DNA of 59,614 bases, from NCBI GenBank assembly GCA_027032075.1, contig JALVOC010000237.1, positions 1 through 59,614 on the forward strand. Direction: 5' to 3'. Shown in pieces: positions 36,078 to 47,033 of the stretch; within the stretch, counting starts at the first letter, position 1; each line of letters opens with the position of its first letter. Both the position numbers and the translations under genes were made by a program. The notes under the pieces are model-generated. The model saw only the letters and a program-made list of their open reading frames with translations, was not told the origin of the DNA and searched no databases. The DNA is from Chromatiales bacterium. GTDB taxonomy: Bacteria > Pseudomonadota > Gammaproteobacteria > UBA6429 > Thiohalophilaceae.

Positions 36078-36896
36078 TTATTCAATCACGACATGCGAGT
36101 CCTTGTAACCCCGGCGGCTGAGGGAGTCCGCCAGGCGGTCGGCTTCCGCCACGCTGGAAAGGGGACCGATGCGCACGCGGTAGATCTGGCGTTGAGGGTT
36201 GTAACCTGCGTTGATATTCAGTGAGGCAAACTGGCGGCGCAGTCTGCTGCGCAGCTGTTCGGCGTTGCGGCGGCTGACGAAGGCACCCACCTGCAAATAG
36301 AGTTGGACCTCACCGCCGCTCGCTGTGGATCCCCGTGGCCGATTGTAGTTTGCCACCGGGGTTGCCTTTGCATCAGGATTGATCGCCCGGATTTCCACCA
36401 GGCCGGTACCTTTTGCGGTGATCCCCAGTTTTTTTGCCGCAGCGTAGGAGAGATCGATGATCCGGTTGGCATGGAATGGCCCCCGATCATTCACACGTAC
36501 AACGATACTGCGCCCGTTTTTAAGATTGGTGACACGCACATACGTTGGCAGGGGCAGGCGTGTGTGCGCGGCTGTCATTGCATACATGTTGAAAGGTTCA
36601 CCGCTGGAGGTGCGGTGGCCATGAAACTTTTTGCCATACCAGGAGGCAATGCCGCGTTCCACATAGCCATCGGCTTTTTGCATTACGGTATAACGCCGGC
36701 CGTTTACCGTATAGGAAGGTGGATTGCCGTGCCGGCTGCGGGGTTCACGGCGTGGAACGGCATCCGGGATGCGGCTGACATCGATGTCGTGATCGGGGGC
36801 GCTGTCGTGTGCCTGGCGGTAGCGGGAAGAGGAACATCCCCCCAGGATCACGCTGAGGCTCAGCAAAACAAGTAAAAACTCTTTTCCAGACAGCAT
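36078..36896 (-). CDS. rlpA: RlpA-type lipoprotein with SPOR domain
   Basis: Outer-membrane lipoprotein of 272 aa. The lipobox ILGGC places the lipidated cysteine near residue 21. The double-psi beta-barrel domain spans about 75-170 (GIASWYGKKFHGHRTSSGE, then VRVNDRGPFHANRIIDLS). A SPOR domain that binds denuded glycan strands is at 195-270. In Pseudomonas RlpA is a lytic transglycosylase acting on denuded glycan at division sites. Its stop codon overlaps the region just before dacC, and mltB precedes it with a one-base overlap. Confidence 0.93.
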   Translation of the reverse strand: MLSGKEFLLVLLSLSVILGGCSSSRYRQAHDSAPDHDIDVSRIPDAVPRREPRSRHGNPPSYTVNGRRYTVMQKADGYVERGIASWYGKKFHGHRTSSGEPFNMYAMTAAHTRLPLPTYVRVTNLKNGRSIVVRVNDRGPFHANRIIDLSYAAAKKLGITAKGTGLVEIRAINPDAKATPVANYNRPRGSTASGGEVQLYLQVGAFVSRRNAEQLRSRLRRQFASLNINAGYNPQRQIYRVRIGPLSSVAEADRLADSLSRRGYKDSHVVIE

Positions 36897-37900
36897 TATG
36901 GTTTGGTTGCCGCAATCTTCCTGTTTTTCCCCTGGCTGATAAGCTCACTCAGCTGGAATACCGCCATTGAGTATAAAGCACTATGATTATAGCGGCTAAT
37001 CACATAAAAATTGTGCCAGCCGACCCAGTATTCAGGCCCTTCCGCGCCTTCCAGTTCGAGCAGGGTTCCCTTCAAGTCGGGTGGCAGCCCTTTTGGCAGG
37101 ATAACGCCGTTGTCCAGCAATTGTTGCTGGCTATAGCGCGGTTTCAGTTCCTTGCCCAGCAGTCGTTTATACTCCTGTCCGTGCACTTTTACCGGGCTGG
37201 CAATAGGCTGGCCGCTTTTCCAGTGGTGACGCTTGAAGTAGTTGCCCACGCTGCCGATCGCATCGGCGGCGGTCTGCCAGATGTCGCGTTTGCCATCCTG
37301 ATCGAAATCCACCGCGTAGCGGCGGAAGCTGCTGGGGATAAACTGGGGCATGCCCATGGCGCCGGCATAGGAACCGAGCTGTTTACCCGGCACCAAACCC
37401 TCCTCGCGCGTCATCAATAAATATTCGGCCAGCTCCTTGCGGAAAAACTTACTGCGGGGAGGATAGGCAAAGGCCAGCGTGGAGAGGGCGTCGAGTACCG
37501 GGTAACGGCCGGCATGCCGGCCATAACGGGTTTCCACCCCGATGATGGCGATAATGATTTCTTCGGGCACACCGTATGTTTTCCGGGCTTTTTCCAGTTC
37601 GTGCTGGTATTTGTCCCAGAATTGGATGCCACCGGCGGTCCGATCGGCGGTGATAAAAATCGGTCGATATTCAAACCAGGGTTTGGCCTCCGCCGGGCGT
37701 GAGATCGCGTCCAGAATACTTTGGTGCAAACGGGTCTGCCTGAAGACCGCCTGCAGCTTGGGTTTCTTGAACTTATGTTGCCGCACCATTTCATCGATGA
37801 AATTTTGTACCGCAAGCGAGTCCGACAATAACTGGGTGCTCGCCAGGGCAGGCGTGGCAAGCAGGAGAAGCAACAGAAAGTGGAGGAGGTATTGATACAT
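36896..37900 (-). CDS. mltB: Membrane-bound lytic murein transglycosylase B
   Basis: Lytic transglycosylase that cleaves glycan strands to 1,6-anhydro-MurNAc ends. The protein is 334 aa. It has a signal peptide (about 1-20, ending TPALA) without a clear lipobox, so it may be soluble in the periplasm rather than a lipoprotein. The catalytic glutamate is in IIGVETRYGRHAG near residue 125, and MGMPQFIPSSFRRYAVDFD near 180 is typical of the SltB/MltB group. It overlaps the rlpA start by one base. Confidence 0.93.
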   Translation of the reverse strand: MYQYLLHFLLLLLLATPALASTQLLSDSLAVQNFIDEMVRQHKFKKPKLQAVFRQTRLHQSILDAISRPAEAKPWFEYRPIFITADRTAGGIQFWDKYQHELEKARKTYGVPEEIIIAIIGVETRYGRHAGRYPVLDALSTLAFAYPPRSKFFRKELAEYLLMTREEGLVPGKQLGSYAGAMGMPQFIPSSFRRYAVDFDQDGKRDIWQTAADAIGSVGNYFKRHHWKSGQPIASPVKVHGQEYKRLLGKELKPRYSQQQLLDNGVILPKGLPPDLKGTLLELEGAEGPEYWVGWHNFYVISRYNHSALYSMAVFQLSELISQGKNRKIAATKP

Positions 37901-37916
37901 AACAGACGTCTTGTCT

Positions 37917-39056
37917 TCAATAAGCGATCAGTTTGCGGTGGGTTTGAATAGACATAAGGATACCGAATGCTGCCATCAAGGTCACCACCGAGGTTCCGCC
38001 ATAACTGACCAGCGGCAAGGGTACACCGACCACCGGTAATAACCCTGAAACCATACCGATATTTACAAACAGGTAAACGAAGAATGTCAGGGTCAGGCTG
38101 CCGGCCAGCAGGCGGCTGAAGGTGTCCTGTGCCTGGGCAGCGATATACAGGCCGCGGCTGATGATAAATACATAAATCATGAGCAATAACAGGATGCCGA
38201 GAAAACCGAATTCTTCCGCAAATACCGCAAACACAAAGTCAGTGGAACGCTCGGGTAAAAAATCGAGATGCGACTGGGTGCCGTTGAGCCAGCCTTTGCC
38301 ATAGACACCGCCGGAACCGATGGCGATGGTGGACTGGATAATATGGTAACCCGCACCGAGCGGATCGTTTTGCGGATTGATGAAAGTGAGTATGCGGTTG
38401 CGCTGGTAGTCGTGTAACAGATAATTCCAGACCACGGGGGTGGTTGCTGCCAGCAGGATCAATACACCAAAAACAAGGCGCCAGCTCAGACCAGCTAGCA
38501 GCAGGACGAAAATGCCGGCACTGGCGATCAACAGGGCGGTTCCCAGGTCAGGCTGTTTTGCCACCAGCAGTGTGGGGGTGATCAGGATCAGGGTGGCGAG
38601 GATCAGGCGCTTCAGGCTGGGGGGGATGGACGCTTCAGACAGGTACCACGCCATCATCATCGGCAAGGCGATTTTCATGATCTCCGAGGGCTGAAAACGA
38701 AACAGCCCCAGGTCCAGCCAGCGTTGTGCGCCTTTGCCGATTTCGCCGGCGAGCAGCACTGCAATCAGCATGATCAGTCCCAGCCCGAACAACCACGGTG
38801 ACCAGAAGCGGATGGTAGCCGGATTGAGTTGCGCGATGGCCAGCATCACGATAAAGGCCAGCATGAGGCGCACCCCCTGGCGGGTGATCAGTTCCATGTT
38901 CCGATCACCGGCGCTATAGAGGACGAACAGGCTGGTACCGGCCAGGATCAACAGGCTGAGAAGCAGCGGCAGATCAATATGCAGCTGTTGCAGGATGCGG
39001 CGGCCTGCACTCAGTTTGTTTTCGTCGGCGTATTGCGGGCTATTGAGCAGGCTCAT
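37917..39056 (-). CDS. rodA: Rod-shape SEDS glycosyltransferase RodA
   Basis: SEDS-family peptidoglycan polymerase of 379 aa with about ten membrane segments, working with PBP2 during elongation. Signatures: HIIQSTIAIGSGGVYGKGW near residue 238, LPERSTDFVFAVFAEEFGF near 268 and the C-terminal PLPLVSYGGTSVV near 347. The start overlaps the end of mrdA by 17 bases, so their translation is likely linked. Confidence 0.96.
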   Translation of the reverse strand: MSLLNSPQYADENKLSAGRRILQQLHIDLPLLLSLLILAGTSLFVLYSAGDRNMELITRQGVRLMLAFIVMLAIAQLNPATIRFWSPWLFGLGLIMLIAVLLAGEIGKGAQRWLDLGLFRFQPSEIMKIALPMMMAWYLSEASIPPSLKRLILATLILITPTLLVAKQPDLGTALLIASAGIFVLLLAGLSWRLVFGVLILLAATTPVVWNYLLHDYQRNRILTFINPQNDPLGAGYHIIQSTIAIGSGGVYGKGWLNGTQSHLDFLPERSTDFVFAVFAEEFGFLGILLLLMIYVFIISRGLYIAAQAQDTFSRLLAGSLTLTFFVYLFVNIGMVSGLLPVVGVPLPLVSYGGTSVVTLMAAFGILMSIQTHRKLIAY

Positions 39057-40914
39057 GATGTTTTGATTCCAGCATGTAGGTATCGATCACTTTACGCACA
39101 ATCGGTGCAGCGGTGGTGGCGCCGTGACCGCCATTTTCAACCACCACGGCGACGGCGATCTGTGGCTCCTCCACCGGGGCAAAGCCGATGAAGAGTGCGT
39201 GATCCCGCAACTTTTTGCTGACATCCTCCTCCTTGTATTCCTCGTCCTGCTTGATTCCGAATACCTGGGCGGTACCGGTCTTGCCGGCGAGCGTATAGGA
39301 GAGGTTTCGACTGATGCGTCGTGCCGTGCCGTGGGGATTGGTGATGACGTTTTTCATGGCAGTGATGATTGTCTGCCAATTGGATTTGCGCGCGATAGGA
39401 ACCGTGTCACTGGCCTGGGGTTTGATGAGGTGATAGTTTTTTTCGTCGGCATCCTGAATGGCGTAAATCATACGGGGTTTATAGCGTTTACCATAGCGGC
39501 TCAGGGTGGCGGTGATGCTGGCCAGTTGCAGCGGCGTGGTCAGCATGAAGCCCTGGCCAATCCCGGCAATCAGGGTTTCTCCCGGATACCAGACCGTGTT
39601 GTAGGTACGGCGTTTCCAGGCGCTGGAAGGCAGCAGGCCGCTCAGTTCCCCCTGGATGTCGATACCGGTGCGCTTCCCCAGTCCGAAGGCGGAGAGATAC
39701 TGATGCAATCTGTCGATGCCCAGCGCCATCGAAAGGGAATAAAAATAGACGTCACAGGATTCGATAATGGCCTTGCTGAGATCGGTGTCGCCATGGCCGG
39801 TTTTTTTCCAGTCGCGATAGCGCCGCGGATCATTTTTCAGCATGTAAAAGCCCGGACAGTTCAGCTTTTCGCCGGGGGTGATTTCGTCCAGCTCCAGCCC
39901 CGCCAGGCCGATAAAGGGTTTGAGGGTCGAACCGGGAGGGTATTGCCCGCGCAGCGCGCGGTTGAACAGGGGGCGATCCGGTGAATCACGCAGGGTTTGG
40001 AAGGTTTTGCTGTCCAGGCCGTTCACAAACAGGTTGGGATCATAGGTGGGGATGCTGACCAGGGCAAGGACGGCGCCGTTTTGCGGATCCAGGGCGACCA
40101 GGGCACCGTTGTCCTCGCCAAAGGCTTTTTCTGCCACGGCCTGCACCCGCGTATCGAGATTCAAAAAGAGATTTTTTCCCGGCACCGGCAGGGTGCGTTC
40201 CAGAACATTCAGAATGCGGCCCTGGGCATTGGTTTCGACCTGCTGGAACCCCACGGTGCCATGCAGAATATCTTCATAGGCACGTTCCACCCCGACCTTG
40301 CCGATATGACTGGTGCCCGAATAACTGGAGGGGTTGAGTTTGCGCAAGTCCTCTTCGTTGATGCGGCCGACATAGCCGACGGCATGGGAAGCCAGCTTGC
40401 CGAGCGGATAGTGGCGCGCCAGTTCGGCCCGTATCTCCACCCCGGGCAGGCGGTAGAGGTTGGTGGAAACCCGTGCCACTTCTTCATCGGTGAGGCGAAA
40501 ACGCAGCGGTATTCCCTCGAAACGGCGCTTGCGCTTGCGGAATTTCTGGAAGCGTGCGAGATCCTCCTCGCTGATACTGATCAGTTTTTGCAATTCCGCC
40601 AGCGTGGCATCCAGATCCGGAATATGTTCCGGCACCAGCTCGAGACTGAAACTCGGCAGGTTCTGCGCCAGCAGTACCCCGTTGCGGTCGTAAATCAGGC
40701 CACGGGTAGGTGGTATCGGCAGGATGGTCACACGGTTGTTCTCTGACAAGGAAACAAAGTGCTCCTGATGGAGGATCTGCAGATAAGCCAGGCGCAGTAA
40801 CAGCAACAGCAGTAACAGGATGGTGAAGATGGCGGCGATCAGCAACCGCCGGTTGAAGATCTGGGTTTCCCGGATATGATCCTTCAGCGCCAGGCTATTG
40901 CGGTTAAGCGACAC
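39040..40914 (-). CDS. mrdA: Penicillin-binding protein 2 (elongation transpeptidase)
   Basis: Class B transpeptidase of 624 aa with one N-terminal membrane helix (about 22-43). The pedestal/dimerisation domain holds RGLIYDRNGVLLAQNLPSF near residue 75. The transpeptidase domain has the catalytic SxxK as STLKPF near 330, the second motif in ESCDVYFYS near 387 and KTG in AGKTGTAQVFG near 544. It is flanked by mreD upstream and rodA downstream, the usual elongasome order. Confidence 0.96.
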   Translation of the reverse strand: MSLNRNSLALKDHIRETQIFNRRLLIAAIFTILLLLLLLLRLAYLQILHQEHFVSLSENNRVTILPIPPTRGLIYDRNGVLLAQNLPSFSLELVPEHIPDLDATLAELQKLISISEEDLARFQKFRKRKRRFEGIPLRFRLTDEEVARVSTNLYRLPGVEIRAELARHYPLGKLASHAVGYVGRINEEDLRKLNPSSYSGTSHIGKVGVERAYEDILHGTVGFQQVETNAQGRILNVLERTLPVPGKNLFLNLDTRVQAVAEKAFGEDNGALVALDPQNGAVLALVSIPTYDPNLFVNGLDSKTFQTLRDSPDRPLFNRALRGQYPPGSTLKPFIGLAGLELDEITPGEKLNCPGFYMLKNDPRRYRDWKKTGHGDTDLSKAIIESCDVYFYSLSMALGIDRLHQYLSAFGLGKRTGIDIQGELSGLLPSSAWKRRTYNTVWYPGETLIAGIGQGFMLTTPLQLASITATLSRYGKRYKPRMIYAIQDADEKNYHLIKPQASDTVPIARKSNWQTIITAMKNVITNPHGTARRISRNLSYTLAGKTGTAQVFGIKQDEEYKEEDVSKKLRDHALFIGFAPVEEPQIAVAVVVENGGHGATTAAPIVRKVIDTYMLESKHHEPAQ

Positions 40915-40984
40915 GGCTTGACTCCGGTTCAGGCAGAGGGTGCCAGGGGGGAATTGTCATAAACCGCAGTTTTGCCATACATCC

Positions 40985-41473
40985 TCAGGCAACGTGATAC
41001 GTGCGGCGCAGGTGACGCAGCAACACAAAGACCGCCGGCCAGACCAGCATGGAAGCCGGGGTGGATGCCACCATGTTCCAGACACCGGGAGACTGGCCGA
41101 TCAGCCCCTTGAGCCACAGCACAATCAGGTTTTCCAGCAGAACCAGAATGAAGACACTCATCGCCTGTTGCCAGATGGGGAATACCCGCATGCGCTGGTG
41201 CAGGTGAATGGTCAGAAAGGCGACAATGGCGAGGGCGAGGGCATGCTGGCCCAGCAGCGCATCACGGGTCACATCCATCAGCAGGCCCACCAGCCAGCCG
41301 ATCCCCACCCCTACCCTGGTGGGCAACGCCAGACACCAGTAGATCAATGTCAGGGTGACCCAGTCGGGGCGGAAAATTTCCACCGCGGACGGCAGGGGAA
41401 GTATGTTCAGCGCAATGGCCAGGATGAAGCTCAGGATGATCAACCAGCCGCCGCGATGTTCAGCCAGGCTCAT
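40985..41473 (-). CDS. mreD: Rod-shape-determining protein MreD
   Basis: Inner-membrane protein of 162 aa with five or six hydrophobic segments, part of the MreBCD elongation scaffold. The central GLLMDVTRDALLGQHALAL near residues 83-101 is the MreD hallmark region. Its ATG overlaps the mreC stop (ATGA). A 70-base gap separates it from mrdA. Confidence 0.93.
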   Translation of the reverse strand: MSLAEHRGGWLIILSFILAIALNILPLPSAVEIFRPDWVTLTLIYWCLALPTRVGVGIGWLVGLLMDVTRDALLGQHALALAIVAFLTIHLHQRMRVFPIWQQAMSVFILVLLENLIVLWLKGLIGQSPGVWNMVASTPASMLVWPAVFVLLRHLRRTYHVA

Positions 41474-42345
41474 GGTTTGTTCTCCTCGCCGTTGTAATTG
41501 CAGGGGTTGGTCATGTGGGGCCGCGACTCACGCGAAGGCCAGACCAGCAGGACTTCGCGGCTGTGGTCGAGGCCGGCCAGCGGCTGGGCCAGGATCCGTG
41601 CAAAGGGCAGTTTGGGGTTGGTGTCCACTTTCACCACACGGGCGGCGGGATAACCCGCCGGAAAAACGCAGCCCAGACCGGAGGTCACCAGCAGATCGTT
41701 TACCTTGATATCGGCATTGTTCGGCAGGTGCGGCAGTTCCAGCATGTTGCCATTGCCCACGGCGATGGCCCGCAAGCCGTTGCGGTTCACCTGCACCGGC
41801 AGGGCGTGGTTGGGATCGGTGACCAGGATTGCGGTGCTGCTGAAAGGACCGACATGCACCACCTTGCCCATCACGCCGTAGGCATCCACCAACGGCTGCC
41901 CTTCGTAAAGCTGATCATCATTGCTGCCCTTGTCGATCACCACCTGTTTGCGGAAGGGATCGAGATCGATCGACAGGAGCTCGGCGATGAGGATGCGTTC
42001 ACCGGCGCGCTTGGAGGATTTCAGCAGTTCGCGTAAATGGCGGTTTTCCGACTCGATAAAGGTCAGTTTCTGCAGCTGTGCCTGGAGCAGCTGATTCTGG
42101 GTCCGTAACTGGGTCACCTCTTCCTGCAGGGCGTCGCGGCTGGTAAAGGTGAGGGAGCCCCATTCAAGAAGCTCGTCCGGCATATTGACCAGATACTGCA
42201 GCGGATACACCAGCACGGAGAGGCCGGCGCGAACATGGCGGACATAGTCGGTTCGCTGGTCCAGGGTCATCAGGGCGACCGACAACAGCACCAGTAATAA
42301 CAGGCGGACGTTGAGAGACGAACCTTGGACAAACAGCAGTTTAAC
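41470..42345 (-). CDS. mreC: Rod-shape-determining protein MreC (start codon uncertain)
   Basis: Periplasmic scaffold of the elongation machinery with one N-terminal membrane helix, a coiled coil (near residues 80-115) and a beta-barrel domain ending near 255. A standard start (GTG at 42291) would delete half the membrane helix. The family's N-terminus is present further upstream in the same frame as VKLLFVQGSSLNVRLLLLV, with no ATG, GTG or TTG there. GGAGG lies six bases before a GTT codon at 42345, exactly where the initiator should be. I therefore extend the gene to 42345 (291 codons). Either GTT initiates, a nearby CTG does, or there is a base error. The mreD start overlaps its stop. Confidence 0.85.
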   Translation of the reverse strand, partial: VKLLFVQGSSLNVRLLLLVLLSVALMTLDQRTDYVRHVRAGLSVLVYPLQYLVNMPDELLEWGSLTFTSRDALQEEVTQLRTQNQLLQAQLQKLTFIESENRHLRELLKSSKRAGERILIAELLSIDLDPFRKQVVIDKGSNDDQLYEGQPLVDAYGVMGKVVHVGPFSSTAILVTDPNHALPVQVNRNGLRAIAVGNGNMLELPHLPNNADIKVNDLLVTSGLGCVFPAGYPAARVVKVDTNPKLPFARILAQPLAGLDHSREVLLVWPSRESRPHMTNPCNYNGEENKP

Positions 42346-42356
42346 GGTAAACCTCC
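42343..42356 (-). promoter_or_regulatory. Ribosome site deciding the mreC start
   Basis: On the minus strand GGAGG (42352-42356), six spacer bases, then GTT (42343-42345) followed by AAA CTG CTG. The spacing is ideal for initiation at GTT; the CTG at 42339 would be 12 bases away and the GTG at 42291 is 60 away. Confidence 0.6.
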
Positions 42357-42464
42357 GCTTTGACCGGGAAGAGGCAGAAATCGTGATCGTGCGGTTGAGA
42401 ACGTGTGCGGGACGAGTTGCCGTGCTGCGGAATGCTGACCGGTCCGGGGTGACACCGGCCGGAT

Positions 42465-43520
<1,056 letters not shown>

Positions 43521-43701
43521 TTATCTTTGCATTTCCGCGGTTTGGAATTAAACGGTTACTTTAATAAAAGAGAGGGTCTTTGGGCAAGCAATCAACTGTG
43601 ATAACGTTACCAATTTTTCCGGTCACTGACATAAAATGGGCAGAAAAATGGCCATTTCCCTTTTTTACAACCTTAACTGACCCGAGCAGGAGCAAAAGCT
43701 G

Positions 43702-43989
43702 ATGTCACTGGACAAAAATGATGTCGAGAGAATTGCCCATCTGGCCCGTTTGCAGATCGATGAGGCTGATAAACCCGAGTATGCCACCAATCTGTCAAAT
43801 ATTCTCGATTTTGTGGAACAACTGGGGACGGTGGACACAGAAAATGTGGATCCCATGGCGCATCCTTCCGATGCCACCCAGCGTTTGCGTGAAGATGTCG
43901 TGACCGAAACCAATCAGCGGGAGCGTTTTCAGAAGATCGCCCCGCAGGTGGAAAACGGCCTGTACCTGGTACCCAAGGTCATCGAATGA
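43702..43989 (+). CDS. gatC: Glutamyl/aspartyl-tRNA amidotransferase subunit C
   Basis: Small subunit of the GatCAB complex that converts Glu-tRNA(Gln) and Asp-tRNA(Asn) to the amidated forms. 95 aa is standard. Typical segments are DVERIAHLARLQIDE near residues 6-20, the NPxxHP-like VDPMAHPSDATQRLREDVV near 50-68 and NGLYLVPKVIE at the end. It diverges from mreB with a 187-base gap, where the promoters of both operons must lie. Confidence 0.95.
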   Translation: MSLDKNDVERIAHLARLQIDEADKPEYATNLSNILDFVEQLGTVDTENVDPMAHPSDATQRLREDVVTETNQRERFQKIAPQVENGLYLVPKVIE

Positions 43990-44047
43990 GCGCATGTGTT
44001 GTGATATTTGCCGATGATATTTCCAGATTAAACTCAGAGTACTTTCA

Positions 44048-45505
44048 ATGATGCACAGCAAAACCATCGCCGAACTGGCAGCAGGTCTGCAAAAGAGGGA
44101 TTTTTCCAGCGAAGAGCTGACCCGCGCCACCCTGGAGCGGATCGAACAGCATGACGGCAGCCTGAACAGTTTCATCACCGTCAGCGGGGAACTGGCGCTG
44201 GAACAGGCGCGCCTGGCGGATCAGCGTCTTGCCAAAGGGGAGGGGAGCGCGCTCACCGGTATCCCGGTGGCGCAAAAAGATATTTTTTGCACCGATGGTG
44301 TGCTGACCAGTTGCGGTTCACGCATGCTGGAAAACTTTATTGCACCCTATAACGCCACGGTGGTGGAGAGGATGAATGCGGCCGGTGCCGTGATGGTGGG
44401 CAAGACCAACATGGATGAATTTGCCATGGGATCGTCGAACGAAACCAGTTACTACGGGGCGGTGCGTAATCCCTGGAATACGGCAGCGGTGCCGGGGGGA
44501 TCCTCGGGTGGTTCGGCGGCAGCGGTGGCGGCGCGCCTGGTGCCGGCGGCGACCGGGACCGATACCGGCGGCTCAATCCGCCAACCGGCGTCCCTCTGCG
44601 GCATCACCGGGCTGAAGCCCACTTATGGCCGGGTCTCCCGTTACGGCATGATTGCCTATGCCTCGAGCCTGGATCAGGGCGGGCCGCTGGCGCAGACCGC
44701 CGAGGATGCCGCCATTCTGTTGAATGCCATGGCCGGTTTCGATGAACGGGATTCCACCAGTGTCGACACGCCTGTACCCGATTACACGGCCGGGCTGGGG
44801 AATGATCTCGGCGGATTGAGGATCGGCCTGCCGAAAGAGTATTTCAGTCAGGGGCTGGACGATGGTGTTGCCGGCGTGATCGACATGGCGATTGGTGAAT
44901 ACAAAAAACTGGGCGCCGAAGTGGTCGAAATCAGTCTGCCCAACAGCCCTCTTGCCGTACCCGCCTATTATGTCGTTGCTCCGGCGGAGTGTTCCTCCAA
45001 CCTCTCGCGTTTTGACGGGGTGCGTTTTGGTCATCGATGTGAGGCACCAAAGGATCTGGAGGATCTTTACAAGCGTTCGCGCGGTGAAGGGTTTGGGGCC
45101 GAGGTCAAACGCCGCATTATGATCGGCACCTATGCCCTCTCCGCAGGTTATTACGATGCCTATTACCTCAAAGCACAGAAGGTGCGCCGTCTCATCAGCG
45201 AAGATTTCAGACAGGCCTTCGATAAGGTGGATGTCATCATGGGTCCGACTGCGCCGACTGTCGCCTTTAACCTGGGTGAAAAAGCCGACGATCCGATCAC
45301 CATGTATTTGTCGGATATCTATACCATTGCGGTTAATCTCGCAGGCCTGCCAGGGATATCCATACCGGCCGGATTTGTGAAAGACATGCCGGTGGGTTTA
45401 CAGATCATCGGTAACTATTTTGAGGAAGCGCGGCTGTTGAATGCGGCACACCGCTTTCAGCAGACAACCGACTGGCATAAACAAACCCCGCCGGGGTTCG
45501 AGTAA
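44048..45505 (+). CDS. gatA: Glutamyl-tRNA(Gln) amidotransferase subunit A
   Basis: Amidase subunit that releases ammonia from glutamine for transfer to misacylated tRNA. The 485-aa protein carries the amidase-signature Ser-Ser-Lys triad: the lysine in IPVAQKDIF near residue 78, and serines in the glycine/serine-rich [19 protein letters not shown] near 150-168, followed by [17 protein letters not shown]. The gene starts 58 bases after gatC and is followed by gatB. Confidence 0.97.
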   Translation: MMHSKTIAELAAGLQKRDFSSEELTRATLERIEQHDGSLNSFITVSGELALEQARLADQRLAKGEGSALTGIPVAQKDIFCTDGVLTSCGSRMLENFIAPYNATVVERMNAAGAVMVGKTNMDEFAMGSSNETSYYGAVRNPWNTAAVPGGSSGGSAAAVAARLVPAATGTDTGGSIRQPASLCGITGLKPTYGRVSRYGMIAYASSLDQGGPLAQTAEDAAILLNAMAGFDERDSTSVDTPVPDYTAGLGNDLGGLRIGLPKEYFSQGLDDGVAGVIDMAIGEYKKLGAEVVEISLPNSPLAVPAYYVVAPAECSSNLSRFDGVRFGHRCEAPKDLEDLYKRSRGEGFGAEVKRRIMIGTYALSAGYYDAYYLKAQKVRRLISEDFRQAFDKVDVIMGPTAPTVAFNLGEKADDPITMYLSDIYTIAVNLAGLPGISIPAGFVKDMPVGLQIIGNYFEEARLLNAAHRFQQTTDWHKQTPPGFE

Positions 45506-45546
45506 TGTTGCTTTCTCCTTGCCACTCTTAACCGGGAATTACATGT

Positions 45547-46980
45547 ATGGAATGGGAAACAGTAATTGGTCTTGAAATTCATACCCAGTTGGCGACCAAG
45601 AGTAAAATCTTTTCCGGCGCGCCCACGGCATATGGCGCGGCGCCCAACACCCAGGCGTGTGCGGTGGATCTCGGCTTGCCAGGGGTCTTGCCGGTGTTGA
45701 ATCATGAAGCGGTCAACATGGCGATCAAGTTCGGTTTGGCAATCGATGCAGAAATCAGCCCGATTTCCGTGTTTGCCCGCAAGAATTATTTCTATCCTGA
45801 TCTGCCCAAGGGCTATCAGATCAGCCAGTATGAGTTGCCGATCATTGGCCGTGGTGCCGTTATCATTGAACTGCAGGATGGCAGCAGCAAAACCATTGGA
45901 GTCACCCGTGCCCATCTGGAAGAGGACGCCGGAAAATCCCTGCATGAGGATTTTCATGGGATGACCGGTATCGATCTCAATCGTGCCGGCACGCCCTTGC
46001 TGGAAATCGTTTCCGAGCCAGACATGCGTTCCGCCAAGGAGGCGGTTGCCTACATGCGCAAGATCCATTCGATTGTCCGCTATCTGGAGATCAGTGACGG
46101 CAACATGCAGGAAGGTTCGTTCCGTTGTGATGCGAACATATCGGTAAGGCCAAAAGGGCAAAAGGAATTCGGTACGCGTGCGGAATTGAAAAACATCAAT
46201 TCCTTCCGTTTTGTGGAGCGTGCCATCGACTATGAGGTGGAGCGCCAGATTGACATTCTGGAATCGGGTGGTGAAGTGGTGCAGGAGACGCGCCTCTACG
46301 ATGCCAACAAGGGGGAGACCCGCCCCATGCGTTCCAAAGAGGAGGCGATGGACTATCGTTATTTCCCCGATCCCGATTTGCTCCCGGTCGAAATCAAGCC
46401 GGAAGTGATCGAGGGCATACGCAAGCTCATGCCGGAGTTGCCGGATACGAAAAAAGAGCGCTTTATAAAAGAATACAAGCTGGGGCATGAAGATGCTGCT
46501 TTCCTCACGGCCAGCCGTGATATGGCTGATTATTTTGAAGCAGTGGCAACACAAAGTGCCGAACCCAAGCTGTCGGCCAACTGGATAATGGGTGAGCTGT
46601 CCGGTTTCCTCAACAAGGAGAACCGGGAGATCAATCAAAGCCCGGTGAGTGCCGAAATGCTGGCAGGTTTGATCCAGCGGATCAAGGACAATACCATCTC
46701 AGGCAAGATCGCCAAGGATGTGTTCGAGGCGATGTGGAACGGGGAAGGGGACGCCGATGCCATTATCGAGAGCAAGGGGCTGAAGCAGATTACCGACAGC
46801 GGTGCGCTCGAATCACTGGTGGACGAAGTGATCACAAACAATCCCAAACAGGTGGAGCAGTTCAAGGCGGGCAAGGACAAGGTGCTCGGCTTTTTCGTCG
46901 GCCAGATCATGAAGGCCACGCAGGGCAAGGCCAACCCCGCACAGGTGAATGAATTGCTCAGAAAGAAATTGAGTGAATAA
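45547..46980 (+). CDS. gatB: Aspartyl/glutamyl-tRNA amidotransferase subunit B
   Basis: tRNA-binding and kinase-like subunit of GatCAB; it activates the misacylated tRNA with ATP and receives ammonia from GatA. The 477-aa protein has [16 protein letters not shown] at the N-terminus, the PET112 signature near [17 protein letters not shown] (residue 50), and [15 protein letters not shown] near 272. The helical tail and YqeY-like C-terminal domain cover about 300-475. With gatC and gatA it forms a full set, implying an indirect route to Gln- or Asn-tRNA in this organism. Confidence 0.97.
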   Translation: MEWETVIGLEIHTQLATKSKIFSGAPTAYGAAPNTQACAVDLGLPGVLPVLNHEAVNMAIKFGLAIDAEISPISVFARKNYFYPDLPKGYQISQYELPIIGRGAVIIELQDGSSKTIGVTRAHLEEDAGKSLHEDFHGMTGIDLNRAGTPLLEIVSEPDMRSAKEAVAYMRKIHSIVRYLEISDGNMQEGSFRCDANISVRPKGQKEFGTRAELKNINSFRFVERAIDYEVERQIDILESGGEVVQETRLYDANKGETRPMRSKEEAMDYRYFPDPDLLPVEIKPEVIEGIRKLMPELPDTKKERFIKEYKLGHEDAAFLTASRDMADYFEAVATQSAEPKLSANWIMGELSGFLNKENREINQSPVSAEMLAGLIQRIKDNTISGKIAKDVFEAMWNGEGDADAIIESKGLKQITDSGALESLVDEVITNNPKQVEQFKAGKDKVLGFFVGQIMKATQGKANPAQVNELLRKKLSE

Positions 46981-47033
46981 CCGGATTTGTCAGAGCAGAT
47001 AAACTGTTCAGCAGAAACACACCCCCCTGTTTG

